A DNA stretch of 64,000 nucleotides from Paraclostridium ghonii (GTDB lineage: Bacteria; Bacillota; Clostridia; Peptostreptococcales; Peptostreptococcaceae). The notes below the pieces were generated by a model that did not search any database, was not told where the DNA came from, and was given only the letters and a program-made list of their open reading frames with translations. Location of the stretch: NCBI RefSeq assembly GCF_030815085.1, contig NZ_JAUSWG010000001.1, one strand, 5' to 3'. Both the position numbers and the translations under genes were made by a program. Shown one piece after another: positions 8,104 through 17,326 of the stretch. Each line of letters opens with the position of its first letter. Position 1 is the first letter of the stretch.

Positions 8104-9225
8104 ATGAATATAAATAATAAAGTACTAATCTTAGGAGTTGCATCTGTTCAAATGGATGCAATTCTTCAACTAAAGCAAATGGGATATGAAACTTATGCAT
8201 GTGCTATGAAAAAAGATGGACCTGGAGCAGATGTGGCGGATCATTTTGATATAATCAATATATTAGATAAAGAATCTATAATTAATCATATAAAGGAGAA
8301 TAATATTTCATTAGTATATTCAGTGGGATCTGATTTAGCTATGCCAGTTTCTAGTTATATTAGTGAGAAGTTGGGGATAGCTCATTTCGTATCGGAAGAA
8401 ACTGCTCGTATTTGTAATAACAAAGATTTAATGAGGTTAACGTTAGGAGAAAATTTTGAAGGCAATATAGCATTTCAAGTAATAAAAAACAAATATGACT
8501 ATATAAAACTAGATTACCCATTTATATTAAAGCCAGCAGATTCGCAAGGGCAAAGAGGTGTAAAATTAATCAATAATTATGATGAATATATGGATAACTA
8601 TGAAAATGCACAGAGATATTCGCGCTCAGGGTTAGTTATTATAGAAAAATATATATCAGGACCAGAAATTTCAGTAAATGGATATATGATAGATGGGAAA
8701 TTAGAATATTTAATCATATCAGATAGAGATACATGGACAGAGTATACAGGGTTAATTCATAAACATGTAGTGCCTTCTAGATATGTAAACAAAGAAATTG
8801 ATAATAGAGTAAAAATAATAGTAGAAAAAGCTTGTAAAAAATTAAATATCAATAATGGACCGGTATATTCTCAAATGAAATTAGAGAATTTAAATCCTTA
8901 TATTATAGAAATAACACCTAGATTAGATGGTTGTCACATGTGGAGCATATTAAATTATTACACTGGTGTTAATTTATTAAAACTTACATTTGAGCATTTA
9001 TTCAATAATGATACTTCAGAGTTATATAAAGAATACAAAAATAAAGATAAAAGTTATGTATTAGAATTTATGTGTCAAAAACCTAATACAAAAGCTAATT
9101 ATATAGATTATGAAAATAAAATTGAGACATCTATATCAAGTTTTAACTATTACAAACAAGGAGAAAACATTAGACCTGTAAATGGAACATTTGATAAAAT
9201 AGGATATTTTATATATGAAATATAG
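8104..9225 (+). CDS. ATP-grasp ligase-like protein
   Basis: A 373-residue cytoplasmic protein with ATP-grasp features. It has an N-terminal pre-ATP-grasp fold (KVLILGVASVQMDAI), the nucleotide-binding segment YPFILKPADSQGQRGV (about residues 138-153), EKYISGPEISVNG, and a metal-binding stretch IIEITPRLDG (about 269-278). Such enzymes join a carboxylate to an amine with ATP. Directly after the 4-aminosugar pathway, an inferred job is adding an amino acid or other acyl group to the amine, where the other locus uses a PglD-type acetyltransferase. The AGGAGG site is at 8092-8097. Confidence 0.78.
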   Translation: MNINNKVLILGVASVQMDAILQLKQMGYETYACAMKKDGPGADVADHFDIINILDKESIINHIKENNISLVYSVGSDLAMPVSSYISEKLGIAHFVSEETARICNNKDLMRLTLGENFEGNIAFQVIKNKYDYIKLDYPFILKPADSQGQRGVKLINNYDEYMDNYENAQRYSRSGLVIIEKYISGPEISVNGYMIDGKLEYLIISDRDTWTEYTGLIHKHVVPSRYVNKEIDNRVKIIVEKACKKLNINNGPVYSQMKLENLNPYIIEITPRLDGCHMWSILNYYTGVNLLKLTFEHLFNNDTSELYKEYKNKDKSYVLEFMCQKPNTKANYIDYENKIETSISSFNYYKQGENIRPVNGTFDKIGYFIYEI

Positions 9226-9237
9226 AAAAGGAAAAAT

Positions 9238-9275
9238 AGAATCAATTATTTAAAGTATATAATTGGTTCTGTTTT
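9238..9275 (+). terminator. intra-operon hairpin, possible attenuator
   Basis: AGAATCAATTAT (9238-9249) pairs with ATAATTGGTTCT (9259-9270), with one G-T pair, and is followed by GTTTT. It lies between two same-strand genes that otherwise look co-transcribed, so it may reduce downstream expression rather than end it. Confidence 0.5.
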
Positions 9276-9300
9276 GATGAATAAACGGAGGCAACTTATA

Positions 9301-10200
9301 ATGAAGGTAGCAATATTAGGTGGAACTGGATTTTTAGGTAAATATCTAATTGAATATTTAAAAAAAGAACAATATATACCTATAGTATTTACTAGAAATG
9401 AACTGGATGAAAATCTGTGTGAATGTAGAAAAACAGACTATTCAAAAGGCGATTTAATAGAAAAATTAAGTGATATAAAGGCTGTAGTTCATTTAGCCGC
9501 GAAAAGAGGGAGTCAAGGATTAATAAGTGAATTTCATGATAATGAGGTTTTAACACAAAATGTTTATGAGGTTTGTAGTTTAGTAGGCATAAGTAATATA
9601 GTTTATGCGTCAAGTATCTCAGTTTACTCGGATAAATCATGTTTACCATGGAGTGAAAAAGATATTCCAAATCCAAAGCTTATGTATGGGGTTAGCAAAG
9701 TAGCTTGTGAACATATAGGAGAAATATATTCAAATAAAAAAGGATTATACATAAAAAATCTAAGATTTGCACATTTATATGGTTTTAACGAGAAAAATAA
9801 TTATATGATAAATATATTTTTTAGAAGAGCTTTTAATAAAGAAACTTTAGCAATTGATACTAAAAGCTATGCTAAAAGAGAATTTTTATATGCAAAAGAT
9901 GCAGCAAAATCAATAATTTGTGCATTAAATAAACGTAAGATTTCAGGCATTTTTAATATAGGAAGTGAAGAAGCGCATACAAATTTTGAAGTTGCAACAA
10001 TTATTAACTCTATATTTAAAAATGAGGATAACTTAATTATAAAGAGACCACAAGAAGATGAAAAGATAGAACCTTCATATATGAAAAGTATAAAAGCAGA
10101 ATATGAATTAGGATTTAAACCAGATTACACATTTAAACAAGCAGTAGAAGAAATATACCTAAAGATGAAGGAGTTAGACAATGTACCGTTACTTTATTAA
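9301..10200 (+). CDS. NAD-dependent epimerase/dehydratase (extended SDR)
   Basis: A 299-residue extended SDR acting on a nucleotide sugar. It has an N-terminal NAD motif GGTGFLGKY (residues 6-14), HLAAKRGSQ, a catalytic Ser region YASSISVYS, and the YGVSK motif with the active Tyr and Lys. The start at 9301 is chosen because CGGAGG at 9286-9291 sits 9 nt upstream; an earlier in-frame ATG at 9274 would lie before this site. The end overlaps the next gene by 20 nt. The substrate cannot be read from sequence; epimerisation or reduction of the keto- or aminosugar made upstream is likely. Confidence 0.8.
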   Translation: MKVAILGGTGFLGKYLIEYLKKEQYIPIVFTRNELDENLCECRKTDYSKGDLIEKLSDIKAVVHLAAKRGSQGLISEFHDNEVLTQNVYEVCSLVGISNIVYASSISVYSDKSCLPWSEKDIPNPKLMYGVSKVACEHIGEIYSNKKGLYIKNLRFAHLYGFNEKNNYMINIFFRRAFNKETLAIDTKSYAKREFLYAKDAAKSIICALNKRKISGIFNIGSEEAHTNFEVATIINSIFKNEDNLIIKRPQEDEKIEPSYMKSIKAEYELGFKPDYTFKQAVEEIYLKMKELDNVPLLY

Positions 10201-10804
10201 GAGATTATTTGATATTTTAGTATCATTAATAGCACTACCTTTTATAATGATTATAATGATACCTGTTAGTATAGCTATAAAGCTAGAAGATAGAGGCCCT
10301 ATTTTTTATAATGCAAAAAGAATAGGTAAAGATAAATTAAATTTTACAATGTATAAGTTCAGATCAATGAAAGTAAATGCTCCAGATATTAGAAATGAAG
10401 ATGGAACTACATTTAATTCAGATAATGATACAAGGGTTACTAAAGTAGGCAAGTTTTTAAGAAAAACAAGTATAGATGAACTTCCACAAATATTAAATGT
10501 GTTAAAAGGTGATATGAGTTTTATAGGACCTCGTCCAAGTCCTTTAGGAGATAAGAGTATATACCCTGAAGAATTTTTTAGAAAATTTGAGGTAAGACCA
10601 GGAATAACTGGATACAATCAGGCTACGGTAAGAAATAATGCTTTAATGGAGGAAAGAATAAAAAATGACTCTTTCTATGTGGATAATATATCTTTTATAG
10701 TAGACCTCAAAATTTTAATCATGACTGTTGTATCAGTATTACAATCAAAGAATATAAATCGTAATAAAGATGAAGAAAGGTTGGGAAAAGCGAATAATGA
10801 ATAA
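10181..10804 (+). CDS. PglC-type phosphoglycosyltransferase, copy 1
   Basis: A 207-residue monotopic phosphoglycosyltransferase of the bacterial sugar-transferase family, which moves a sugar-1-phosphate from a UDP-sugar to undecaprenyl phosphate and starts the repeat unit. It has an N-terminal re-entrant hydrophobic helix (about residues 8-33), the KFRSM motif, the catalytic Asp-Glu dyad in SIDELPQ (about 97-103), GDMSFIGPRPSP, and RPGITGYNQA. It overlaps both neighbours, so translation is coupled. The second copy at 21493 keeps the more common PRPLL and GLAQVSGR motifs, so the two probably take different UDP-sugars. Confidence 0.88.
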   Translation: MYRYFIKRLFDILVSLIALPFIMIIMIPVSIAIKLEDRGPIFYNAKRIGKDKLNFTMYKFRSMKVNAPDIRNEDGTTFNSDNDTRVTKVGKFLRKTSIDELPQILNVLKGDMSFIGPRPSPLGDKSIYPEEFFRKFEVRPGITGYNQATVRNNALMEERIKNDSFYVDNISFIVDLKILIMTVVSVLQSKNINRNKDEERLGKANNE

Positions 10805-12056
10805 TTGCTTAATTTTACTAACTAATTATTATCCATTTCATAAAGGTGAAGAGTATTTAGAGTCGGAAATTACTCATCTTTCTGAAAAATTTAAAAAAAT
10901 ATATATTATACCTACTATGGTATCTAGTGATATGAAACAGACGAGGGAGAATCCACAAAATTCAATTGTTTTACCAGTAGGTATAAACCATTCCAAATCA
11001 GGTAAGATTAAAATGGTTTTAAATCAATTTAAGAATATAAATAAAAACAATGAAAAAAAGATTATGATAAAAAAAGATTCAAAAGGTAATTTTATAAATA
11101 AATTATATTGTTACTATTTTGAAAGTAGATCAATGGATGTTTATGAAAAAGTAGAATCTTTATTAAAAAATTATAACTTTGATGAAGATGAATCAATAAC
11201 TATATATAGTTATTGGCTTTATGTAACTGCAAGAGTGGGAGTAGAACTTAAAAATAATTTATTTAGAAATAAAAATACACACATAATATCTAGAGCTCAT
11301 AGATATGATTTGTATGAATATGCAGCTCCATTAAAATATTTACCTGAGAGAGATTATTTATTAAAATCAATTGATAATATATATCCATGTTCACAGGACG
11401 GAGTAGATACACTAAACCAAACATACCCTCAATATAGTAATAAAATAGAGGTAAGGAGGCTCGGAACTATATCTAATAATGTTTTAGGAAAAACTACAAA
11501 TGATAAATTACATATAGTTAGCTGTTCTGTTGTGCGCAAAGTAAAAAGATTAGATTTATTAATAAATGTTCTTTCAGAGCTAGAAAAGGATAATATTCCA
11601 TATTTTTGGACTCACATAGGTGGAGGACCTGAATTTGATAAAATAAAAAAGTTAGCACAAGATACGTTGAATCATGAAAATTTTAAGTTTACAGGATTTG
11701 TAAAAAATGAAGAGGTTTTACAATGGTATAGGGAGAATTATGCTACTGTATTTGTTAATATATCTTCATCTGAAGGAGTTCCTGTATCTATAATGGAGGC
11801 AATATCTATGGGTATTCCAGTTATAGCTACTGATGTAGGGGGAACTAGGGAGATAGTTGAAGATGGTAAAAATGGATATTTAATAGATGTTAATTGTAGT
11901 GCAAATGAAATTACAGATAAGTTAAAAAAATTAAAATGCATGAGTGATAAAGATTATAATGAAATGTGTGAAATCACTTTTAAAATATGGAATGATAGAT
12001 GTAATGCATACAAGCTTTATTCTGAGTTTGCTGATGAATTAAAAAATTATAATTAA
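10797..12056 (+). CDS. glycosyltransferase family 4 (GT-B)
   Basis: A GT-B glycosyltransferase of about 419 residues. The C-terminal half has HIGGGPEFDKI, then the donor-binding segment SSSEGVPVSIMEAISMGIP with the usual Glu residues, and ATDVGGTREIVEDGKNG. The N-terminal half is divergent. I choose ATG 10797, since it begins MNNCLILLTNYYPF like other members and overlaps the upstream stop by only 8 nt; an ATG at 10770 is in frame but leaves an unusual extension. It likely adds the second or a later sugar on the cytoplasmic lipid-linked repeat unit. Confidence 0.83.
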   Translation: MNNCLILLTNYYPFHKGEEYLESEITHLSEKFKKIYIIPTMVSSDMKQTRENPQNSIVLPVGINHSKSGKIKMVLNQFKNINKNNEKKIMIKKDSKGNFINKLYCYYFESRSMDVYEKVESLLKNYNFDEDESITIYSYWLYVTARVGVELKNNLFRNKNTHIISRAHRYDLYEYAAPLKYLPERDYLLKSIDNIYPCSQDGVDTLNQTYPQYSNKIEVRRLGTISNNVLGKTTNDKLHIVSCSVVRKVKRLDLLINVLSELEKDNIPYFWTHIGGGPEFDKIKKLAQDTLNHENFKFTGFVKNEEVLQWYRENYATVFVNISSSEGVPVSIMEAISMGIPVIATDVGGTREIVEDGKNGYLIDVNCSANEITDKLKKLKCMSDKDYNEMCEITFKIWNDRCNAYKLYSEFADELKNYN

Positions 12057-12078
12057 TAAAACATAATTATGTTTTATT
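12055..12078. terminator. perfect 24-bp palindrome at the GT4 stop codon
   Basis: AATAAAACATAA is followed at once by its reverse complement TTATGTTTTATT, overlapping the stop codon. It lacks a clear T tail, so it may be a weak terminator or an mRNA 3'-end stabiliser. Confidence 0.4.
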
Positions 12079-12153
12079 AGAATTAATTATATAATATAAA
12101 ACTTAAATCTATAAATTCAAAAAGATAATATTAATGAATAGAGGACAATTATA

Positions 12154-13608
12154 GTGAAAAAATCAATAGTCTTAAGAAGTTTGTTTATTTTATTAGCTTT
12201 ATTATTGTTTTTGATAGGTGTGATTTTTAAATCAATAGAACCACAAATGATTGCAATACTATTAATATTAATAAACAATATTCAATACACAATTAAGGAT
12301 TTTAAAAACAACGTTGTATTTTTTAGTTTCAACATTACTTTTTTTATATTTTTAATAGGGAGAATTTTTGTTTCCTTTATATTTGGATATAAAGCTAATT
12401 TAAGAGGAAGTTATGGATTAGATTTTAATGATTTTATATATATTAATGCAATAACAGTATGTTTATTTATATCTTTGTTGTCATTATTTATAGGGTATGT
12501 GGTATCTAAAAAATTTAAATTAAATTTAAAAATAAGGAATAAAAAAAATGAAGTATTTATGAGTTATATTAGAAAATTTAGTTTGGTTTTTTACTATTTT
12601 TGTATAATTTTTAGATTAATAATGGTATGGGAAATGAAAGAAGTAGCTATAAGCGAAGGTTATTTCGAAACATTTACTACTTTTAAATCAAGCTTACCAT
12701 CTATACTTCAGATGATTGCTAACATGTATGATGTTGCATTATTTTCTTATTTAGCTACAATGCCCACAAAAAGAAAAAGTATTATTCCGATTTCATTGTA
12801 TATAATAGAAGGTGGTATAGCAGCAATCGGTGGAAGAAGATCTATGTTCATGCTAAATATTTTAATAATATTTATATATTATATAACTCGAAATGCGCTT
12901 GCGTCCAATTATAAGGAAAAGTGGTTCAAAAAATTTGAATGGACAATTAGTTTAGTTAGCTTGCCATTAATAATATCGGCCATGACAATAATAGGAGAAA
13001 TTAGAGCAAGTTATAGCTCAAGACAAGGAATAAATAGTATATTAGAAAATATATTAGAGTTTTTTTATAGTCAAGGAGTTAGTGTGAATTTAATTGGATA
13101 TACAGAAGTTTATAGGCAATCATTGCCAAGTGGGAAAATATATACTTTTGGACCGATAATGGAGTTCATAAATAATTCAATTATAAGAAAGCTTAATGGA
13201 TTACCAGAATTAACAGGTCAATCTGTAGAGAGAGCAGTAGATGGATTTTTATATTCTCAAGCATTGCCATATCTTATAATGCCAGTTGCATATTTAAAGG
13301 GGTATGGGTATGGCTCATCATTCGTAGCTGAGAACTTTGCCGATTTATCATATTTTGGAGTAGTTATAGGTAGTGTTTTTTATGGTGTACTTATATATAT
13401 GCTTACTAATATGTTAAAAAGTTCTAATTTTATAGTTGTAACTTTTACGCTATTAATGGTAAGAGCCATCTTATTTGCTCCTAGAGCAGCATATTTATCA
13501 TTTATAGTTTCAGCATTTACACCATCTAAAGTAGCGGGAATAATTCTTATATACATAGTATCAAAATTATGGCAATGTATAGATTATAAAAAAGAATATA
13601 AAGTTTAA
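12154..13608 (+). CDS. Wzy-like oligosaccharide repeat-unit polymerase
   Basis: A 484-residue polytopic membrane protein with about 11-12 hydrophobic segments and a large polar loop around residues 285-375, the layout of Wzy polymerases. The IGGRRSM motif after a membrane segment (about residues 227-233) is typical of the EpsK/O-antigen polymerase-like group. The start is GTG with AGAGGA upstream. It would join lipid-linked repeat units outside the membrane and is the last gene of this glycan-assembly block. No Wzx flippase lies beside it. Confidence 0.75.
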   Translation: MKKSIVLRSLFILLALLLFLIGVIFKSIEPQMIAILLILINNIQYTIKDFKNNVVFFSFNITFFIFLIGRIFVSFIFGYKANLRGSYGLDFNDFIYINAITVCLFISLLSLFIGYVVSKKFKLNLKIRNKKNEVFMSYIRKFSLVFYYFCIIFRLIMVWEMKEVAISEGYFETFTTFKSSLPSILQMIANMYDVALFSYLATMPTKRKSIIPISLYIIEGGIAAIGGRRSMFMLNILIIFIYYITRNALASNYKEKWFKKFEWTISLVSLPLIISAMTIIGEIRASYSSRQGINSILENILEFFYSQGVSVNLIGYTEVYRQSLPSGKIYTFGPIMEFINNSIIRKLNGLPELTGQSVERAVDGFLYSQALPYLIMPVAYLKGYGYGSSFVAENFADLSYFGVVIGSVFYGVLIYMLTNMLKSSNFIVVTFTLLMVRAILFAPRAAYLSFIVSAFTPSKVAGIILIYIVSKLWQCIDYKKEYKV

Positions 13609-14223
13609 TATAAATATATGTAGAGGTTAAAAGTATTGATGTCTATGTTTTTTAATGGATACAATTTAGGGGGATTTTAACAAGATATATTATGAAGAAT
13701 TAAACCTAGTTAGTTTTAGAAGTCATGGTAACATATAGGTAATTTAATGTTTAACATAACTGGATAGAACTTAAATATGTTTGAAAATTTATTGTGAATA
13801 AAATGATAACATAGATATGTAGGTTAAAACTTAGAATGATGTTAATTACATATAATTGATTAGATATAATGTAAAAAAATCTAAATAATATATTAAATGT
13901 AAAAAGTTAAAAGTATTTCGATGTATGAAGCTTTTTTTAAAGAAATAATACAATTAGTTTGTAAAGTATAACTTGTAAAATATAATATTAAAAATATAAA
14001 TAAATACTGTAGTAAAATTGTAATATATAATTTGTAGACTAAATACAAAATTATTTTATTTAATATGTAATATAATGATGAGAAAATAAAGTTTTAAATT
14101 TTTATTTTCTCATTTCTATATTATAGGGTAAATTAAAAGATGAGTAGTATTCGTAATATAAGTCAATTAATTTTAAAATACCAATTTGCTATACAATATA
14201 CAAAAACATTTGGAGGAATATAA
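13609..14223. other. 615-bp stretch without a recognisable gene
   Basis: Very AT-rich and stop-dense in all frames; I see no coding remnant I can name. Two phrases resemble each other: GTTAAAAGTATTGATGT near 13626 and GTTAAAAGTATTTCGATGT near 13906, so there may be a degenerate duplication. The right end holds a hairpin at 14079-14112 and the leader of galE. Confidence 0.4.
14079..14112. terminator. hairpin ahead of galE
   Basis: TGAGAAAATAAA (14079-14090) and TTTATTTTCTCA (14101-14112) are perfect complements around a 10-nt loop. It could end transcripts from the left or act within the galE leader. Confidence 0.45.
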
Positions 14224-15210
14224 ATGAGTATAATTATAATTGGCGGAGCAGGATATATAGGCAGTCATACTGTTAAATATTTTATTGAACAAAATGAAGA
14301 TGTAATAGTAGTAGATAACTTATTAACAGGACACAAAGAGGCTTTATTTGCTGATAAGTTTTACAACTGTGACATAAGAGACAAAGAAAGTTTAGGTAAA
14401 GTATTTAAAGAAAATGAAATAGAAGCTGTTATACATTTTGCAGCTAATTCATTAGTTGGGGAAAGTATGAAAAAACCATATGAGTATTATCATAATAATG
14501 TATATGGTATGATGTGTCTATTAGATATTATGAAAGAGAATAATGTTGACAAAATTGTTTTTTCATCAACGGCAGCTACATATGGAGAGCCTAAAAATAT
14601 ACCTATAATGGAATCTGATGACACAAATCCAACTAATACTTATGGGGAAACAAAATTAGCAATGGAAAAAATGATGAAATGGTTTGACAATGCTTATAAA
14701 ACTAAGTATGTATCATTAAGATATTTTAACGCAGCAGGAGCATATTTTGATGGAAGCATAGGTGAAGATCATAAAACGGAAACTCATTTAATACCATTAA
14801 TACTTCAAGTACCATTAGGTAAAAGAGAACACATAAGTATATTTGGAAATGATTATGATACAAAAGATGGTACATGTATAAGAGATTATATTCATGTTAT
14901 GGATTTAGCAGATGCACATTATAAGGCTTTAGAATATTTAAGAAAAGGAAATAAAAGCAATATTTTTAACTTAGGAAATGGAAATGGATATTCGGTAAAA
15001 GAAGTTATAGATATTGCTAGAAAAGTAACCGATTTCAATATACCAGCTATAGGAGAAAAAAGAAGAAATGGAGATCCAGCTATACTTATTGCTTCAAGTG
15101 AAAAAGCTAAAAAGGTACTTGGATGGAATCCTAAATTTGATTCCTTAGAAAAAATAATAAAAGATGCATGGAATTGGCATAAAAATAATACTAGTGGTTA
15201 TGATAAATAG
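14224..15210 (+). CDS. galE: UDP-glucose 4-epimerase
   Basis: A 328-residue GalE-type SDR that interconverts UDP-glucose and UDP-galactose. The NAD motif GGAGYIGSH (about residues 6-14), the catalytic Ser region SSTAATYGEP (about 118-127), the YGETK motif (about 139-143), and LRYFNAAGA are all present, and the length is normal. The start has GGAGGA at 14212-14217. It precedes galU by 40 bp, so this pair supplies UDP-glucose and UDP-galactose to the surface polysaccharide locus. Confidence 0.93.
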   Translation: MSIIIIGGAGYIGSHTVKYFIEQNEDVIVVDNLLTGHKEALFADKFYNCDIRDKESLGKVFKENEIEAVIHFAANSLVGESMKKPYEYYHNNVYGMMCLLDIMKENNVDKIVFSSTAATYGEPKNIPIMESDDTNPTNTYGETKLAMEKMMKWFDNAYKTKYVSLRYFNAAGAYFDGSIGEDHKTETHLIPLILQVPLGKREHISIFGNDYDTKDGTCIRDYIHVMDLADAHYKALEYLRKGNKSNIFNLGNGNGYSVKEVIDIARKVTDFNIPAIGEKRRNGDPAILIASSEKAKKVLGWNPKFDSLEKIIKDAWNWHKNNTSGYDK

Positions 15211-15250
15211 TTTCGGAATTTAAATTTACAGCTATATTAGAGGTGAATAT

Positions 15251-16174
15251 ATGAAAAAAAGAGTAAGAAAAGCAATAATACCAGCAGCTGGACTTGGTAC
15301 AAGATTCTTACCAGCAACAAAGTCTCAGCCAAAGGAAATGTTACCTATAGTTGATAAACCAACTTTACAATACATAATAGAAGAAGCAGTAAATTCAGGT
15401 ATAGAAGAAATACTTGTAGTTACTGGTAGAAACAAAAAAAGTATAGAAGATCACTTTGACCGCTCTATTGAGTTAGAGTTAGAACTTGAACAAAAGGGTA
15501 AAACTGCTATGCTTGAAATGGTAAGAGAGATATCTGATATGGTAGATATACATTTCATACGTCAAAAAGAACCAAAAGGGCTTGGACATGCAATACACTG
15601 TGCAAAAAATTTCGTAGGAAATGAACCATTTGCAGTTTTACTTGGAGATGATATAGTAGACAATGAAGTTCCTTGTTTAGCTCAACTTATAAATGCATAC
15701 AATGAATACAATACATCTATATTAGGTGTTCAAGAAGTAGCAAAAGAAAATACTGATAAGTATGGAATATTAGATGTTAAAAATATAGAAGATAGAGTTT
15801 ATAAAGTAAGAGATATGGTTGAAAAACCAAAAGTTGAAGAATCTCCATCAAATATAGCTATACTAGGAAGATACATAATAACGCCTGCTATATTTGAAAT
15901 ACTTGAAAATCAAGCTCCAGGTAAAGGTGGAGAAATACAGTTAACAGATGCTCTTAAAACTTTAGGAGAACATGAAGCTATATATGCATATAGCTTTGAA
16001 GGTAGAAGATATGATGTAGGAGATAAGCCAGGGTTCTTAGAAGCAACTATTGACTTTGCATTAAAAAGAGAAGATTTAGGAAATGAGTTTATGGAGTTTT
16101 TAAAAACTAAAATAAATAATATGGAAGAAGCTGTAGAAGAAATAGTAGATGAAGAAGCAATAGCTGAACAATAA
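15251..16174 (+). CDS. galU: UTP-glucose-1-phosphate uridylyltransferase
   Basis: A 307-residue GalU/GtaB nucleotidyltransferase that makes UDP-glucose from UTP and glucose-1-phosphate. It shows the N-terminal GLGTRFLPATKSQPKEMLP motif (about residues 14-32), VDKPTLQYI, and GLGHAIHCAKN, followed by LLGDDIV. Length is full. The C-terminal 15 residues are rich in acidic residues and Ala, a non-conserved extension. It lies between galE and an LCP gene in the same direction with short gaps. Confidence 0.95.
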   Translation: MKKRVRKAIIPAAGLGTRFLPATKSQPKEMLPIVDKPTLQYIIEEAVNSGIEEILVVTGRNKKSIEDHFDRSIELELELEQKGKTAMLEMVREISDMVDIHFIRQKEPKGLGHAIHCAKNFVGNEPFAVLLGDDIVDNEVPCLAQLINAYNEYNTSILGVQEVAKENTDKYGILDVKNIEDRVYKVRDMVEKPKVEESPSNIAILGRYIITPAIFEILENQAPGKGGEIQLTDALKTLGEHEAIYAYSFEGRRYDVGDKPGFLEATIDFALKREDLGNEFMEFLKTKINNMEEAVEEIVDEEAIAEQ

Positions 16175-16200
16175 TTAAACTATTTAAAAGGCGGGAGATT

Positions 16201-17178
16201 ATGAAGAAATCTACAAAAATAATATTAGGTATATTTATAGCAATAGCTGTTGTTGTATTAGGATCGTTTGGATATGTGTATGCTAAGCTAAATGGAATAT
16301 ATGTAAAAGATATGCATTCTAAAGTAAAATCTGCTAGTCAAGAAAAACATGAAGGAAAAATGGTTGATGGAGTAACAAACATATTGTTAGTAGGTATTGA
16401 TGGAACTAATATTGATAAAGGAAATAGATCAGACTCTGTTATGTTAGCAACTATAGATAACAAAAACAAACAATTAAAGATAACATCAATCGCAAGAGAC
16501 ACTTATGTAGATATACCAGGTCATGGATATGAAAAATTAACTCATGCATATGCTTATGGCGGAATTGATTTATTAAAAGAAGTATTTAAAAATAATTTTG
16601 ATATAGATATTGATAAATACATAGCTGTCAACTTTATTTCATTTATAGATGTTATGGATCAAATAGGTGGGGTTGAAGTTGATGTTAAATCTAAGGATAT
16701 AAATGAAGTTAATAAATACATAGATGCATGTTATGAGTACTATGGAGATAGAGAAAATAAAGAACCTAAAGAGTATATCAAACAAGCTGGAGTTCAAAGA
16801 TTAAATGGATATCAAGCTTTAGCATTTAGTAGAATTAGATATACAGATAGTGCTTATGCTAGAGATAATAGACATAGAGACGTAGCACAAAGTGTTTATA
16901 ATGAGTTTTTAAAACAAGATCCAATGACATATAAAAAAGCTGCTGATATATTATTAGATAACACAAAGACTAATATAAGTCCTATGGAAATGCTAGATTT
17001 AGGATACACTGTATATAATATTAAAAATAGCAAAATCCAACAGCTAGAATTCCCAATAGATGGACACAGAAATGGTAATATAATAAGTAAAGAAAAAGGT
17101 TGGGTTTTAGAGTGGGATAAGGAATATAATTTAAATGCTCTACATGAATTTGTATTCGGACAATCTTATAAAAAATAA
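16201..17178 (+). CDS. LytR-CpsA-Psr (LCP) family cell-wall glycopolymer transferase
   Basis: A 325-residue LCP enzyme. A single N-terminal TM (about residues 6-28) anchors an extracellular LCP domain with NILLVGIDG (about 60-68), the RSDSVML motif, the key Arg in SIARDTYVDIPG (about 98-109), and ARDNRHRDVAQ (about 220-230). LCP proteins move glycopolymers from undecaprenyl phosphate to peptidoglycan. At the end of the locus it probably attaches the polysaccharide made upstream. The gene ends 2 nt before a large palindrome that likely terminates it. Confidence 0.9.
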   Translation: MKKSTKIILGIFIAIAVVVLGSFGYVYAKLNGIYVKDMHSKVKSASQEKHEGKMVDGVTNILLVGIDGTNIDKGNRSDSVMLATIDNKNKQLKITSIARDTYVDIPGHGYEKLTHAYAYGGIDLLKEVFKNNFDIDIDKYIAVNFISFIDVMDQIGGVEVDVKSKDINEVNKYIDACYEYYGDRENKEPKEYIKQAGVQRLNGYQALAFSRIRYTDSAYARDNRHRDVAQSVYNEFLKQDPMTYKKAADILLDNTKTNISPMEMLDLGYTVYNIKNSKIQQLEFPIDGHRNGNIISKEKGWVLEWDKEYNLNALHEFVFGQSYKK

Positions 17179-17179
17179 T

Positions 17180-17316
17180 AAAAGAAGATAACCAAAATTA
17201 GTTAGCGAAGAATAAAAAATATAAGTTTTAGCTACCTTTAAAGCATTTTTCCAGCTTTGGTAGCAAAACTTATATTTTTATTCAAGCGACCTACTAGAAT
17301 TGGTTATCTTTTTTAT
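17180..17316. repeat. large palindromic element, copy 1
   Basis: About 137 nt forming one long imperfect hairpin between two convergent genes. The outer arms (AAGATAACCAAAATTAGT-like against its complement near 17293-17312) and inner arms (GCGAAGAATAAAAAATATAA against its complement to about 17287) pair. The apex reads AGCTACC-TTTAAAGCATTTTTCCAGCTTT-GGTAGC. The apical block TTTAAAGC..AGCTTT recurs at 17767, 33006 and 35810. It may work as a bidirectional terminator. Confidence 0.75.
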
Positions 17317-17326
17317 TACAATACAG

